This document shows positions 36,673 to 49,600 of a stretch of 64,000 bases of DNA, one piece after another (position 1 is the first letter of the stretch; every line of letters starts with the position of its first letter). The stretch comes from Sarcocystis neurona. Taxonomy: Eukaryota > Apicomplexa > Conoidasida > Eucoccidiorida > Sarcocystidae. The translations under genes were made by a program, and so were the position numbers. The notes below the pieces were generated by a model. That model saw only the letters and a program-made list of their open reading frames with translations. It was not told the DNA's origin and did no database searches. The stretch lies in the NCBI GenBank assembly GCA_000727475.1, contig KL647318.1, forward strand, positions 532,032 through 596,031. Reading direction: 5' to 3'.

Positions 36673-39600
36673 AGCGTAAGGGCTCCGATTATTGTTGAGT
36701 CCGAGGTCTACGTACGTACGAACATGGATGTATATTACGTGTGTGCTGAATACACGTAATGACTGTCAGGAGGCAACAATTGCAGATCAAACGGGGTTCG
36801 ATTTCGACGCTTGGTCGAGCGACGGCAAGGCGTGCGGAGGAGGGATGCAGCTGTCCTTGACAGTATATCTTGTGGGTGTGTGTGTGTGTGTATGTGTGGA
36901 TACCATTAATATGTGACGCTACACACACACGGTATGTGCCGTTTTTATCTTTTGTGAGACAGTTGGTCCTTTTGTTTGACTTCATCGTCGTGACCCACCG
37001 CAGCCTCGCCTCCCCGTGTGCCAGCCGACGAGAACAGGCGCCTTTTGTACGCATCAGCAGGAAGAGGGTTGCACGTCCACGATGTGCATATGTACACAGA
37101 CGCGTACGCATTTTGTATGCGTGAGCGCGTGCATGTGTCGCATGATCACGTCACCGGTGAAAGCGAGATCCTCACGTGAGATCGTACCAATATTAACACA
37201 AGACTGGCTATTCGTTTATACATCAAAGCTGAAGACTTTAAGGGTCGTGTGATGGGGTGGTGGTTGCTTTTGGTGGAGCGTTATAGGCCATATCACCTTG
37301 TGTGTTTTTTGTTTTTCTTCGTTGTTGAGGATTCCCTGGTAGTCGAATTCTGTTGGCTTCTTTGACATCATCACGCACTGCACTGGTCAATTCAAGGGAA
37401 ACCTGCACGTTTACAGAAACTAGGATAGGCTTGTGACGACGTGTACTACTGCACAAGTAAAAATCTGGGAGACCGGCTGCGCCACCACAAGTGAACGGCT
37501 AGGGCGCTGCTCTGCTACATAACGGTGGCGAGCAAACTGCATGGCGATGCGAAGACCCTGTGCAAACGCTGTGTCTGCAGTTGAAAGACAGAGACGGATG
37601 AAATCTCGTTTGTTCTTCTGCAAGGGCATACGTGCTATGACGCATCATGAATGAAAGAGTACGACAGAATACACCGTAGAGTAGGTGAATGCACGTAGCT
37701 GTCCTACTAGGAAATTGATTGCAGTAATGCGTCACCACACCAGTGAACACACTCACTTCAGTGGGAGGACGTGCAACTTACATGAGTGCACGCTGTTATA
37801 TGTGAAAGAATGCGGAGAAGTGTAACAAAGTGCTTTAAGCGTATCTGCAGTGGCAGGCGCTACACATGCCGTCGCGGTGCAAGACTCGCAACATTAAATG
37901 GTACTGTCAGGAATCAAGCAAGAGTGTGAACTTTAAAATGGGCAAACGGCCGATACGAGGGCGAGCCTGCAACCGAGTATATGAAGGTTGCCAGCTACAA
38001 TGCTGGAGAGGTCTTTTGTATTCATCCGCTCGCCCACCTCGAGTGTGTGTCATATTAGACACGTAGCAGGATTATGTGCCTCAACGGTGTACACGCGCAC
38101 GTCTGCACGCGTGGGAGACGTATGAAAGGTCTGGTGTCACGATCAAGTATGTGTGCATATATCTTTCAAATATGCATGACTATGGATGACTTGTAGTCCG
38201 GCGGAGATGTGATTGCACCCTTCGTGAATAGATACGATGAGACCGCCGATGCACAGGTATGCACGTGTGCACTTGTAAGGACCTCAATGTTCGATATGGC
38301 TGGCAGAATGAAACGCACCGCATGTGAGCTGCATGAGCCTAGTGCACATCATTGGCCTCCCCAGAAAGGTGAAAAAACTAGGACACTAGTTTCACAAGGT
38401 AGCAGGTCAGTGAGGGGCGGATTTCAACGTTACAGCCGGGCAACACCACATCCAGGTTCCTAGGTTCAAGTACCCTGTTCACGTTGTTTCTGCGGGACAC
38501 AGCGAACCTGGTGGGTTTCACCAGCCCCAGCAGCAGGGAAGAAAGAACCACAGCATTGCGCTTACAAGGTATCAGGTCAATGTGGGGCGAGTTTTGCTAT
38601 TGCGACCACACGAAACTGCTTACATGCTCCTAGGGTCAACTCCTAGGGTGAAGCGCCCTGTACGTATTGTCGCTGCCGGGCGTAATACCGTGATACTCTA
38701 GCGAAGTGAAAGCTCTCCTTCATTTACGCTTTTTTTGCACAGTCGACGAATGAAGTCGACAAAGTACGTTTCACCTGAGTTTTCAAGACGACGGTGAACC
38801 TAAGGAAAGCGTTTGGATCTGCGAGAGAAATCTAGGGGGAATTGCTCAAGGAGAATTCGTGAGAGTGTTTGCTGTTCCCCAGTTTCCGATGCGTGGAGCA
38901 CTGTGTATCATTTCACAAAATTCTACGCAAATCTATATGTGCTCAGCCTTTTGGACGATAAAGAATTTAATTGTGAAAACAATTTCTAAGTTAGCCTTTT
39001 GGTTGTGTACGTAACTCAACCTCGTTTGGAGCTATTACTAAGCCAGATAACTGAATACATTGCGCCTTTTCAGTTCCAACAGTGAAAAAGAGGGAATGAA
39101 CCCTCGAAGGCCAGAAGTCTATCCTGGTGATCCAGCAAATCTAAGTGGCAACGCTACCGTAGCGAGCATACAAGGAAATCGTCGTGCATTACAACACGCC
39201 AAATGCTGCCACGAAGCTGAAACATCAAGTCACGCACTGCAATTCTCTCAGCTGATGCACGATCATAGATTTTACGCAGCAGCACACTCCTCGTAGATCC
39301 ACGTTGGTCACAAGCATATACGTATTTCATTTTGCTCCGATGAACTCATGTTAACTCAAGTACGTTGCACTAGAATTCAGTCCCCACCAAATATTTGTAT
39401 GTTGGTAGTCACTGTTACAACTGTAGAGGACGCTCACGTCGATAAACTCAACAACTTGTCCAGTGCACACGACTGAACAAGGATCAATTTACTAGAACCT
39501 ACAACCACAGCTACACATACGAGTGCGGCAAAAATTGCGAGCCGCGACGTACAGGACAAGCCTCCTATAACTTCGGTGGGGATGGCAGCGCACACACGAG

Positions 39601-40159
39601 TATGCAATAACATGAGCGCTCAAAGCGCGATTACATGCGGATGACCATAGGTAGCCATTGTATACGCAATGTTCACGTGAGCATTCATGCTTGTAAAGAT
39701 CTGCTCTCCTGTCAGGTTGATTGTGCGTCCCACCCACGTAAACTGCTGCTTGTTGAAAATTTGTGCACAGACGATGTGTAATATCCCAACTACTTCACAG
39801 ACGTACACATACTTGTACATACGCCATAAAATAACCGGCGCGGTACGTTTAAGGCGTGAACTACAAAACTGTCACAACGAAGTGATAGAGAGACATACAC
39901 ATAAGGGGACAATTTTCAGTACAAATATACGTTCACAAAGACACGTATTCATACACACATGTGTGTAACAGGCAGATACAGAATCTTTCGAGTGGCACGA
40001 TTCACAAGGCGGACGCACCAAGACAAGGACTCCTGCAGCACTCAAGTATGTGCAAGATGATACAGACGCAGGTGATACTCACGTCTTTCGTTTGATGAAA
40101 GGCCGCTTCTGGAGGTTACAGGGACGTGACGCACGAAATGTTTCACTTCTCGGTGAACG
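36673..40159. other. Intergenic, repeat-poor, no recognised gene
   Basis: Frames are short on both strands. Apart from a pair of related segments at 38.39-38.68 kb, nothing distinctive is seen. A 3' untranslated region and terminator of the V-ATPase c gene are expected at its start but show no recognisable signal. Confidence 0.5.
38390..38680. repeat. Pair of diverged direct repeats, possible dispersed element
   Basis: Two segments starting near 38395 and 38567 share the phrase ACAAGGTA-CAGGTCA-TG-GGGGCG. Each continues about 60 bases later with a TCCTAGG-TTCAA or TCCTAGGGTCAA phrase and then CCCTGT-C-TTGT. GGTTCAAGTACC in the first copy resembles a pol III B box. They may be copies of a tRNA-related short element, but no tRNA fold could be drawn. 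Confidence 0.4.
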
Positions 40160-40789
40160 TCATATGCGTCTTACGCCCGCACCCGTTATTTTCACCTCGT
40201 GCAGATTCGGCGATAGAGGGAAGGACCTTGTAGTTCCTGGTCTCTGCTTTATAAGACTGCAAAGAAGAACAGCCACGAGCGCCCCTCCTTGCAAAAAGAG
40301 ATCCATAGCAAGCGGTTGACGGTTCACCGGAAATATAGCGTCGTCGCACACAGCGGGTGCAATGGCATGCTCATTATGCGGAAAGGGATTTTGCTGCATT
40401 GTGTTTGACCCGCCTCTTTTGCGACGGTGCTTGCGTCTTCGAGAAGTCTCCCTCCTGATCCACAAGGCTAGAATAATCACGCGAATAAAAGAGGAAACTA
40501 CGCTTTTGTTCTTGTCGCACTCCGCGTCAACTGAGGAGCCGTTTCTGAGAAGCCTTGCGATGGTGATTTTGTTCTTGTCGTCCTCCTCTAGAATCATTGA
40601 GGAGCCGTTTCTGAGAAGCCCTGCGAAGGTGGTTTTGTTCCTGTCGCCGTCTTCTACGATCATCGAGGAGCCGTTTCTGAGAAGCCTTGTGATGGTGGTC
40701 CTGCAACAGTGAGACGGGAAATGTTGCAACACTTCTATCAGATGTGCCAAGCAGCACAACAACACAAGATGCTCCTTCCGGAAGGGCAC
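40160..40789 (-). CDS. Possible ORF with three 22-residue tandem repeats
   Basis: A 209-codon minus-strand frame contains three copies of a 22-residue unit of the type ARLLRNGSSMIVEDGDKNK, produced by a 66-base direct repeat whose period preserves the frame. A hydrophobic start (HLVLLCCLAHLIEV) and a basic stretch (RRETSRRRKHRRKRG) flank the repeats. The opposite strand is also open across 40362-40712, so the strand is not certain. No homologue is recognised. Confidence 0.28.
   Translation of the reverse strand: MPFRKEHLVLLCCLAHLIEVLQHFPSHCCRTTITRLLRNGSSMIVEDGDRNKTTFAGLLRNGSSMILEEDDKNKITIARLLRNGSSVDAECDKNKSVVSSFIRVIILALWIRRETSRRRKHRRKRGGSNTMQQNPFPHNEHAIAPAVCDDAIFPVNRQPLAMDLFLQGGALVAVLLCSLIKQRPGTTRSFPLSPNLHEVKITGAGVRRI
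40533..40716. repeat. 66-base direct repeat, nearly three copies
   Basis: GAGGAGCCGTTTCTGAGAAG occurs at 40533, 40599 and 40665, exactly 66 bases apart, with spacers that share TTGTTC-TGTCG and TCTA-ATCAT. The period is a multiple of three and stays open in at least one frame per strand. Confidence 0.92.
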
Positions 40790-43673
40790 AAAGACGCAGA
40801 AGGTTGCGTGTCTAAACAGATGACAAAACAGTTCTCACCTTGTTTGTAGATTGCAGTGTTGTCTTTTGCGAAGGTTTCTAGCGTAGACGCTTGGTTCTCC
40901 CGTACACCTGTAAAGGACGGAGAGAAGTCCTGCGTGATCTACTGTACCTGAACGTTCTCTTGTTTTGATCATGTCTTGTTAATGTCTACTGCGGTGGTGC
41001 CCTGCGACGCCTAACAACACTTGCTCCATTTCTGGCTGTATGCGCGGGACGTGACCGTGACCAGGGGGGCTTCACTCGGTATCATATTTCCACTGGTGTC
41101 TGTTGTCTGTGTCACACTGGGGTTTATTCGTGACGCGCGTGCGTATAGAAAATAACTGCAATAGCAACATAGCACCCGCTTAAATTCGCACATGACAGTC
41201 AAATATTAAGGCTTTTTCCAATACTTATCGGTGCGCTGCCACGGATGCCCTGCTTTGTTAAATACGGAGGGACAAGCAACGTATGCGGGTGCCACTAACG
41301 CCGAACTGGAGACGCGGTTGTTTGCTATTACGACATGTTAGCCAAGTACAACTGGCGGTCTCCTCTGCGTACAACGGCTCCTTTCCGCCCGGACTGCATC
41401 GGCAAAATGTTTTTGTCCTCCTGATGCGGTGTTTTGGTTGTTCTTTGTGGTCGGCCATAATAGGTTACAGACACTACGCGTGGAGGTCTCAGGGCCACCT
41501 CGAAGATACACATGGTTTGCTTGTATGTAGCTGTGACGCAGCAGTATATCAACGTTTGTATCAATGTCGTCAGTCGAATGCGCTACACTGTGCTGAGCAT
41601 CGAAGAAAAGTGGCACGTGCTACATGGGGATCCCGTGCGCTACTCCCGGCGCCCGTCGACAGCAGAGGTCCTTCCCTGTGACGCCGTCGCGCCGCCTACC
41701 CACAGGTCCAATCTCAATTCGGCAACACTTGGACGCGGTGGAAGTCTGTAATTATCTCCTACATACATACGCGTTTGTGTGCCGTAAGACTTACACGCGT
41801 AACACGCAGGTATACACGTATGTATACACTTGTACGGGTATAAAGCGTAGGTATATGCGTCCACATCCGTATATACATACCTAGGACTGAGTTCCTGTAT
41901 ACATGTGTATGTGTGCACCTATAAATATGTAAATCCGCATAGGCGTAATCGGGTGAGTGTCGGTCTGTTCATGAACTCTTGTGGTGCGTGAAGTGCCCCA
42001 ACGCGCATGTAGAATCCATGTGTTTTTCTGCTGCCGTGGCTTTTCTTTTATGTCTTCTGGCACGGAGCGAAAGTTCCTGGCACGGAAATTATCTCCATTG
42101 TGTAAAGGTCTTTCGTTGGGCCTAACCATAACCGTACAGCTAATAGCAGAGTGGATACGTGAAATGCTGCGAAGACATATTTTTTGTGCCACAGTTTTCC
42201 TCCACACTCACAAAAGCAGAGATCCCTTTATCGGTGTATTTCGGTGACGGCGCACCGTCACTACGTGGCCTTAAACACCAGAGTCGTTCTTCCACGTGTA
42301 TGTACATTTGCTTTACCAGCGTAGTCACGCAGACATGGTTGACTACGAGTAACCCTCCTTCAGAAAGCGCACTAATTGAGTCGACCGTGTGCCCTCTCTG
42401 CGTGCGCTTCCATTTTAGAAAGCCCGTCGCTCTCCTGGTGACGCCGTTGCTGAAAACCTCCACTCGGGTTCGACCGCGTGTTAGCGCGATGGATGGCTAG
42501 TTCCTGTTTCACACTGGGCGTGTCGTTTGCGTATCTCGGGATGTAGGGTGAGTCGAAGCCCCAGGAACTTGGAGGAACTGGTTATGTCCCTTCGTTCCGT
42601 TTATCTAATAGACTCGCGTGCGGACTGCGCAGATTTTCCTCGAAAACCATGAGGTGTGCATGGTCACCACAGTGAACTTCCTCTCCCTTGGGCTAGCCGA
42701 CACCGTTCCCCTCGCAAGCCATTCCCACTGCTGCTGTGCCCACACCCATTCTGTTGTGCGTTTGCATTGATGTCATGCTTGCTAACAGTACATACAGCTG
42801 GATATAGGTTGCTGTTTGTGCAACCTATACGACGACATTCCTCGTCGCCGATTGTACCGCTGCGGGGCTGCCCGGGCGGGTTCTCATCCACTGGCGCGCC
42901 GGTGTTGCCACCTACCTGGCTGTGCTGGCGACACGGGGGCTTCACTTACTATGTCTGCGATGTATAACTTTCTTTACGTGGGTGTGCGAACTACTCTTCC
43001 TGCGCTGCATCGAGGTACACGCCGCTGGCGGTCGGACACTTACACGGAGTGCTACGTACGCTACATGGTCGTTCTGTGTCTCTGTACATGAAAAAAGACA
43101 GTTACGTGTGTGCGATCTCCGGTACTGTAGTCCCAAAACACAGCCCACTTGCATCGGCCGGTTCCCAAAAGCAGGGACCGCGTGCAGTATCTCCAGATCC
43201 GCCCGGCTTGCTACACAGAAAGGGGTCGGTGTGGCAGGGGAGGGTGGCAAGGTGTGCTCCGAGGTACTTTCTTGTGCACGTTATTTATCGCGCTTCTCTC
43301 GTCAACGGCATAGTCCACGCACACCTGATTCCCCTGCACACGCTGATGGCTACGTTTGAAGAGACATTCTCCTTCATAAACTTTCATGCTGAAACCACAG
43401 CGCTGGCCACACACGCCTCCCCTCAGCGTGTCTGAACCACAAAGTGCCTCAGGCGCACAGAGGACAGATTCCAGAGCCCTGCAGCGCGCGTCGCCGTAGA
43501 TGCTGAAAGGAAACGTGGATGCTGCTTCGAGTCGCTAAGCTGGTGGAAAACAGTGCTCGTCAACGGCAGTGCGCACTTCCCGACAGCGGCTGCAACAGAT
43601 GTAAGAGACGCAGTCGCACGCAGAATCATGCGGCGCATCACGAGCAGCAGAAACAGTGGGCGGCTGTCGACAC
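40790..43673. other. Intergenic, repeat-poor, no recognised gene
   Basis: Moderate-length frames occur on both strands (for example 41283-41681, 42159-42500 and 42922-43359 on the plus strand) without a recognisable domain or consistent splice signals. Upstream elements of the coiled-coil gene may lie in the last few hundred bases. Confidence 0.45.
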
Positions 43674-46600
43674 ATGGCTCCACGACAAGAGCGCAACATG
43701 GAGAGCAGCACAATGTGTGGAAAACAAGGGGGTCGAGTAACAGGAAGGAGCAGCGCGGCGGTGAAACGTCCGCCGACCGCCGCAGCGAAAACGGTAGTGC
43801 GACTCTGCCGCTCAGCGGACGGCATCCGACATCATTACAGCTGGCACCTGTTATACAAAAAGCAGCAGAAGGGAAAAGAAGCTTTCGTGAGACAGAAGCA
43901 AAGGCAACAAAAGCATCTCAAACAGCAGCACCACAGGCACACAGGTGAACAGAAGCGGCAGCAGCAGCCACACGCCCAACACAAGCTGCGACAGCCGCAA
44001 CAACAGGCACAACGGGAGCGACAGGTGCATACACAATTGCAACCACCTTCATACCAGCAGAAGGAGCAGCAGCCTGCTCAGGACCACCTGCCACAAACGG
44101 GACACTTCTTCCGACAGTACACGCATGAAGCGAGACATCCGGCGTGCGTACTGATGGCTGTGCTACTGCTGGTTGTCACTCGCGTGCCCCTGCAGAGGAC
44201 GTCTCCTGAACTTTCTTGTGGCATTTGTCTCGCTTCAGTGCCAGCTTTAGGTGCAGTCGCTGTCATTGCCACTTGTGCCAGTCTGCCGCCGACCGCAAAG
44301 AATCATCCACTTTTCCGCACTACCTCCAGCAGGGCAGCAGCAGCGCGGCGCCTAGCAAATGAAAAGGGCTTCGAAGGGCAATCGAAGCTTGAGAAAGGAC
44401 ACACAGCAGGAGCACAGAGGGACGCAGGGCGGCAAGTACCGGAAAACCTACCACCAGCAAAAAAACCAGATGGAAAAGAAGGAGATGCAGGAAGAGTAGC
44501 AAGTCCTGCTCCGCAGCCGGCTGGACACATCCAACAGGTTGCAAGAGACGACGAAGTAATATCTCCAGAAACAAAGAGAAAGGCAGAAGCAACAGCAGCT
44601 ACTCAGCATGCACTCCCTGTAGAACCTTCAACGGTAACTGCAACTAAAAATGTCAACGCATCACTTGCACATATAAGCAGAAGCGTGGCGTCAACAGCGC
44701 AAGGCGGAACGGCGTATGCAGCAGCAGACAAAGGTGCAGCAGGAGAAGCACGAGGACGGAGAAGGGCAGAAGGTGTTTCTCGTTCTCATGGCGCAGTATC
44801 CCCGGCAAGCAGTGAAAAGGAAGGCAAAGGGACGGCGGGCGCTGATACTGATGACCTGGCACCAGAAGTATTCAGGAAATTGCAGCAGTCGGCGACGGGG
44901 GCGAGCCTGCAGCAGAAGGGAGCCGCTTCTGCACAGCAACAGCAAACACCGTTTGAAACGAAGGTAGAACAGCAGCGACCCCGAGCGCCCAATCGCGTTA
45001 AAGGCATATACGTGCCTGAGAGTGGTGAGTGGCGGAGACGCCAGTAAACTACTGAGCGAGTTTTACAAAGTCTTTTTACCTGCTTGTTACTGTCAGTAAT
45101 GACCGGATGGGAACTTTGCATGTGAAAAGGTCCACGCGCGTATATACATTTGTACGAATAACCTACAGGGGTGTATGCATCTCTACATCCTGTCTTTTTC
45201 TTCCCTCGTACTTAGTATGTATAGACGTACACAGACCTGCGCTGACCAACACATTTAAACGTGGGCGAATAAGCACAAAACTGTGACGACATACGCATGT
45301 ACGTGCACCCACACACACAGTCCACGGGACAGACGTGCTCGCACACAGACACTGCAGTTCCCCACGCAAAAAATGGCAACAGTTCTCCATACTCGTACTC
45401 TCCGTTGACGCGTCTTGACAGGCGCTGGTGCTTCTCAATGCGGTGTGCTGGGCGGATTGTGAGGATCTCCAACAACACAAACATTTTCTCGTACCCGAGA
45501 GTAACCAATCTTGTCACTTTCTTTCGCCTTGAGCGAATGTTGTGTACTCGTGTTGGTGATTTTGCAAAGGAAGCACATCCCAAGCGTATGTTTGTGTGTA
45601 CGCGCGTTCACGCGTGACTGCAGCTTCGATTGTGCAAGCACGTGTGCCTCTGCACACATGTTTGTGTGTGATTATGTACGTGGGTGTGCACATTTTCATT
45701 GGCAGATGGGTGTAGGCCAATGTAATTACTGATTACACCTGTACCTACAGGTGAAAGAAGAAATGTATGTGCGTATGTGTACGTGTGTAAATGCTTCTTT
45801 AATGTGTTGCCGCTGCATATACACGAATACATGCATACGCGTCCACGCGCGTCAACAAAGAGGTGTGACGTGCCTGTTCTCTGGTCCGACAAGAGAAAAA
45901 AGCTGCCGCCCGTTGCGCGTGGTCTGCGTGTCTGCTGTCCTTTACTGCAACACTTCTTTGCGCATATCGGCGTGCGCACCATCTCACAGATTCTTCAGTG
46001 CCAACAGACTTGGACACCCTTGGAAAAAGATATACGTCCTCCTCACAGGTCTATTCAACCGACACAGCAAAGCGCCTACGAAGTGACGCTACGACTTCCG
46101 CTACGTCGGCTGATCCCTTATCAGAACCTGCTACCAGCAGTCCGGGTAGGCCCCCCACTGAACCTCCTGACGAACCCAAAACGGGTGCACCAGGCGGAGG
46201 CGCGCTGCTGCCTGATTCGACTGCTAGTTCCGACTCACCTGCCTCTGTCCTCCGCCGTGCGGAGACTGCGTCGGGCCCTGATGGGGCAGCGGTTACTGTT
46301 GGAGCAAGCAGCGTAAAATCAGGCGCTTTGCATCCCGCAGCGGACGCTCAGTTACCAGCAGAAGAAGTATCGGCGAAAGGGTCATCACCGTCGAAGCCGT
46401 CACCTAAACAAACTGCAAAACCTACGCGTTCAGCGGGCGCAACTGAGAAATCTCTCCCGGTGGAAAGCCCTGTTGCACCAAAAGAATCGGCAGAATCCGC
46501 AAATCAAGCGCCCGAAGAGCGCAATGCTGAAGAGCCATGCGAGCTGAGGCAGCGCCTGGTGGAGCAGCGGGTCGCAGTTCTGGAGGAGCAGACACGATCA

Positions 46601-49600
46601 GCGGATAAGGTGATTCAAGATGCGGCAGACAAACAGCAGCGCATGTTCACGGCTTTCGAGGAACGCGTTCAAGCCGTCACTGAGCACCTGAGTAAGGCGA
46701 GATGCAGAAGGAGTGCGAAATACGTTAGGTTACAGCGTGCCACAATAGAAAACCGGAGTTTAGAGAGTCGCGTGATAGCCATATGCATACGTAGATAATT
46801 AGGACTTTTCAATGTGTGGACCTCCATAGAGATGAGAAACAGCATCAGGCCTTCCTTGCCCGTGCCTTGAAGGCTGTGGCTATGCCCTTACCACTGCTGG
46901 TTGGAGTATGATATCGCGTAGACCACGCTGAAGCTGAACAATCACAGGTGCCACATCTGCCAGAATCAGCGAACGCGTCACGTCCTCGGCAGGAGGACAC
47001 CTGAAGTATTTAGGCCTGTACTGTCTACTTCTGTGTAGATAATTTCCACAGGCTTGTGTGTTCACGAACATACATGAGGGACGCCAGTTAGTGGCGCGAC
47101 AGGGAGTCGCACATTGCTTCATCAGAAACATGTTTTACGAATTGACCCTTGGCCAAACCGTCCCCCGTTTTTAATTCGGTAGTGCACCGCCGTGCCTTGT
47201 CTCTTTATTGAGTACTGAAACTCTTGTCATGCTTGAGCCCACGGCTGCGTCTTAGCGGGTTGCGCAACAAAATAATGGCAATACCAACGTTGAAGGGAGT
47301 CACTTTTGGACAAATGCGAGGAGTAAACTAGTAGATGAGTAGCGGGATAAAGACAGGGTGGAAGAGCAAGCAGCATCTCTCTTGTGTACTAGCACTCCTC
47401 GTCAATGGTCGAGAGTTTGTATCACTCTTGACATGTTGTTTCGTTGCAGGCGAAGAACTATCGTAGTTATTGTCGTACTGCAGTAGAAGTACTGGTAACG
47501 ACGCTACCACTGGACGTACCAGGAGTTGCCGTAGTGGCGGAGGATTGGTCGCAATAGTGTTAATGCTTCCGAGGGGCTGAAACACAAGCTGAGGCAAACC
47601 CACACGCATCATGCAGTGGCAGAGCGTTGAGTATGTGCTTGGTGCATTTGCAGCTGCAGTGCAGAAGGGCATCGACGTAGTGGAGCAGAGGCTGGCCAGC
47701 TTGGGAGAACACCTGGCAAGTGAGAGGGACCAGCAACTCGCAATGTTCCAGGAAAACCTGCAAACGTATATTGACGCGACAGGGCTGAAAGGCGCTGCAC
47801 TGCGGCAGGCCGAGCTGTCGGGGAAGCTGAGTGCTCTCCACAACATGCACGACACCGTAAGCATTGCAAACTCACACCGGATGCTGGCCGAAAAGACTAT
47901 CACGAGTGTAAAGGAGAGTAAGGAACGGGGGGCTCGGTAAAGGAGAGTGAGAACGGGGGCAGGAAATATAGCAGAAAAGAGCCATAACTGCTAATACGTG
48001 TATACAGCAGAGCATGTTCACATGCGCTGACAGCAGTACTTGCACACTTGCCCAATTCCTGCGGCGACAATGGACATTATAAGGATGTCCAACACTCTAC
48101 CTTGTCGGTGGGACTACAGATGCGCCGCAGAAAGGGAAAGAAGAATGTGAGCACTGCCCTCAGTCGTCGTGAGGGTTGAATGCTGTAGTCTGGAAAGCTC
48201 TGTTTATGTTCAAGGGCGGACGGCTCGCCAACTTTTGATGCGGCGCGCACAAAAAACGTCCACGGTGTTGGTGTGGGGGTGTGTACGAATGTTGTGTGTA
48301 TCGTCTTTCTCCGCGTGCATGGGCCTCTGCACGGGTGTTTGATTGTGTGTATGGATGAAGCTGTCAATGCACGTCTACGCGCGGTGTGCGCGCAAGTGTG
48401 CATAATTTTATATGTGTATCTATGTGGCTGCTTGCGTGTACAGAGTGAGCCGCATATGCTCATCTGTGTATGTGTACCGTGTGCGTGCATCGTTGTGTCT
48501 GCATCGAACGCATCCGTGTATTTGCGTCTGGCTATGTGGCCGTTGAGACCTTAGTGTGTGCCTCTGTGTATCTTGCAAACGCCTTTCTTGCGATGCGGCA
48601 TGTTTCAGTTATCCGACAAAGTGAAGTCACTGGCGCATAGGTTAGAGGATATGGAAGAAAAAAGACAAGCGCGACTAGAGCTGGCAACGAATAAGCTGCA
48701 GAACGTCGTCGAGGGTCGTACGTCTCTCGCTATTGCGCAACTCGTCACCGATGCCAAGCAGTGCGCCGCCGGGATGCAGCAGCTGCTGAACGACGCAAAG
48801 TTGGACCAGATGCTTCTAGCTCAAGCTGTGAAGGAGGCTGAGGAAAGCCTGCGCGAGCAGAGGTTTGCTGCAGTGGATCTTTCCCACGTCGACGAATCGA
48901 TGAGTTTTCGGGGTATCACCAGTGCATTTGCTGCGCTCTTGCAAGCCGCGTTCCCTCAAAAAGAGCTGTAAGCTATGCCGGCGCAGTACAAAGAGACACT
49001 TCGGTGTGCGCTAGCGGGAACCGACAAGGTACAGTGCCTGCTGGGAAAACTCAAGATGCGCAGGGAAGTTCAAAACGACCGCTGCGCTGTTGCAGGAAGT
49101 GCAGCTTTCTTGCCTGTGAATGCTGCTCTTTTTTCGAATTGAGCGCGCGTAGACTCAGGGACGCTGTGGTTTTACACGCTGTGCAACCATGTTATCCGTG
49201 ACTGGACAGAGTCGACAACGCCGTGGTCTGACGTAGCAGCCAGCTGCAATGTAAGCAGCGAGAGGCTGAACACTTGGTAGAGTTTGTCTTGTCTGCCGCG
49301 TCTTCGACGTGTGCGTCTTGACCAGTCGGGGCCAATCCGCTGCAGACGTCCTCCTACAGCTCTACTACTGGGACAGTTCGTTGCTGGTTTCGTACGGCTA
49401 GAACTAGACTGCACTTGACTACTGCAGCGCTACTGATTCGTACCTGGGAAGAATCTCGTGCCTCTCTAAGCATATACAGCGGACTGAAGTCCCTTAAGTC
49501 ATGAGGCTGGTTTTGGAACAAAGTGTGTACCCATATGTGTGTGTATGTGCGTGTGTTTGTGTGTGTACGTGCGTGTAAATATATATCTGTCGAAATCGAT

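Noticed and set aside
38395..38475. tRNA gene at GGTTCAAGTACC
   Set aside because: The acceptor and anticodon stems cannot be paired, so only the B-box-like motif remains. It is kept as a possible element, not a tRNA.
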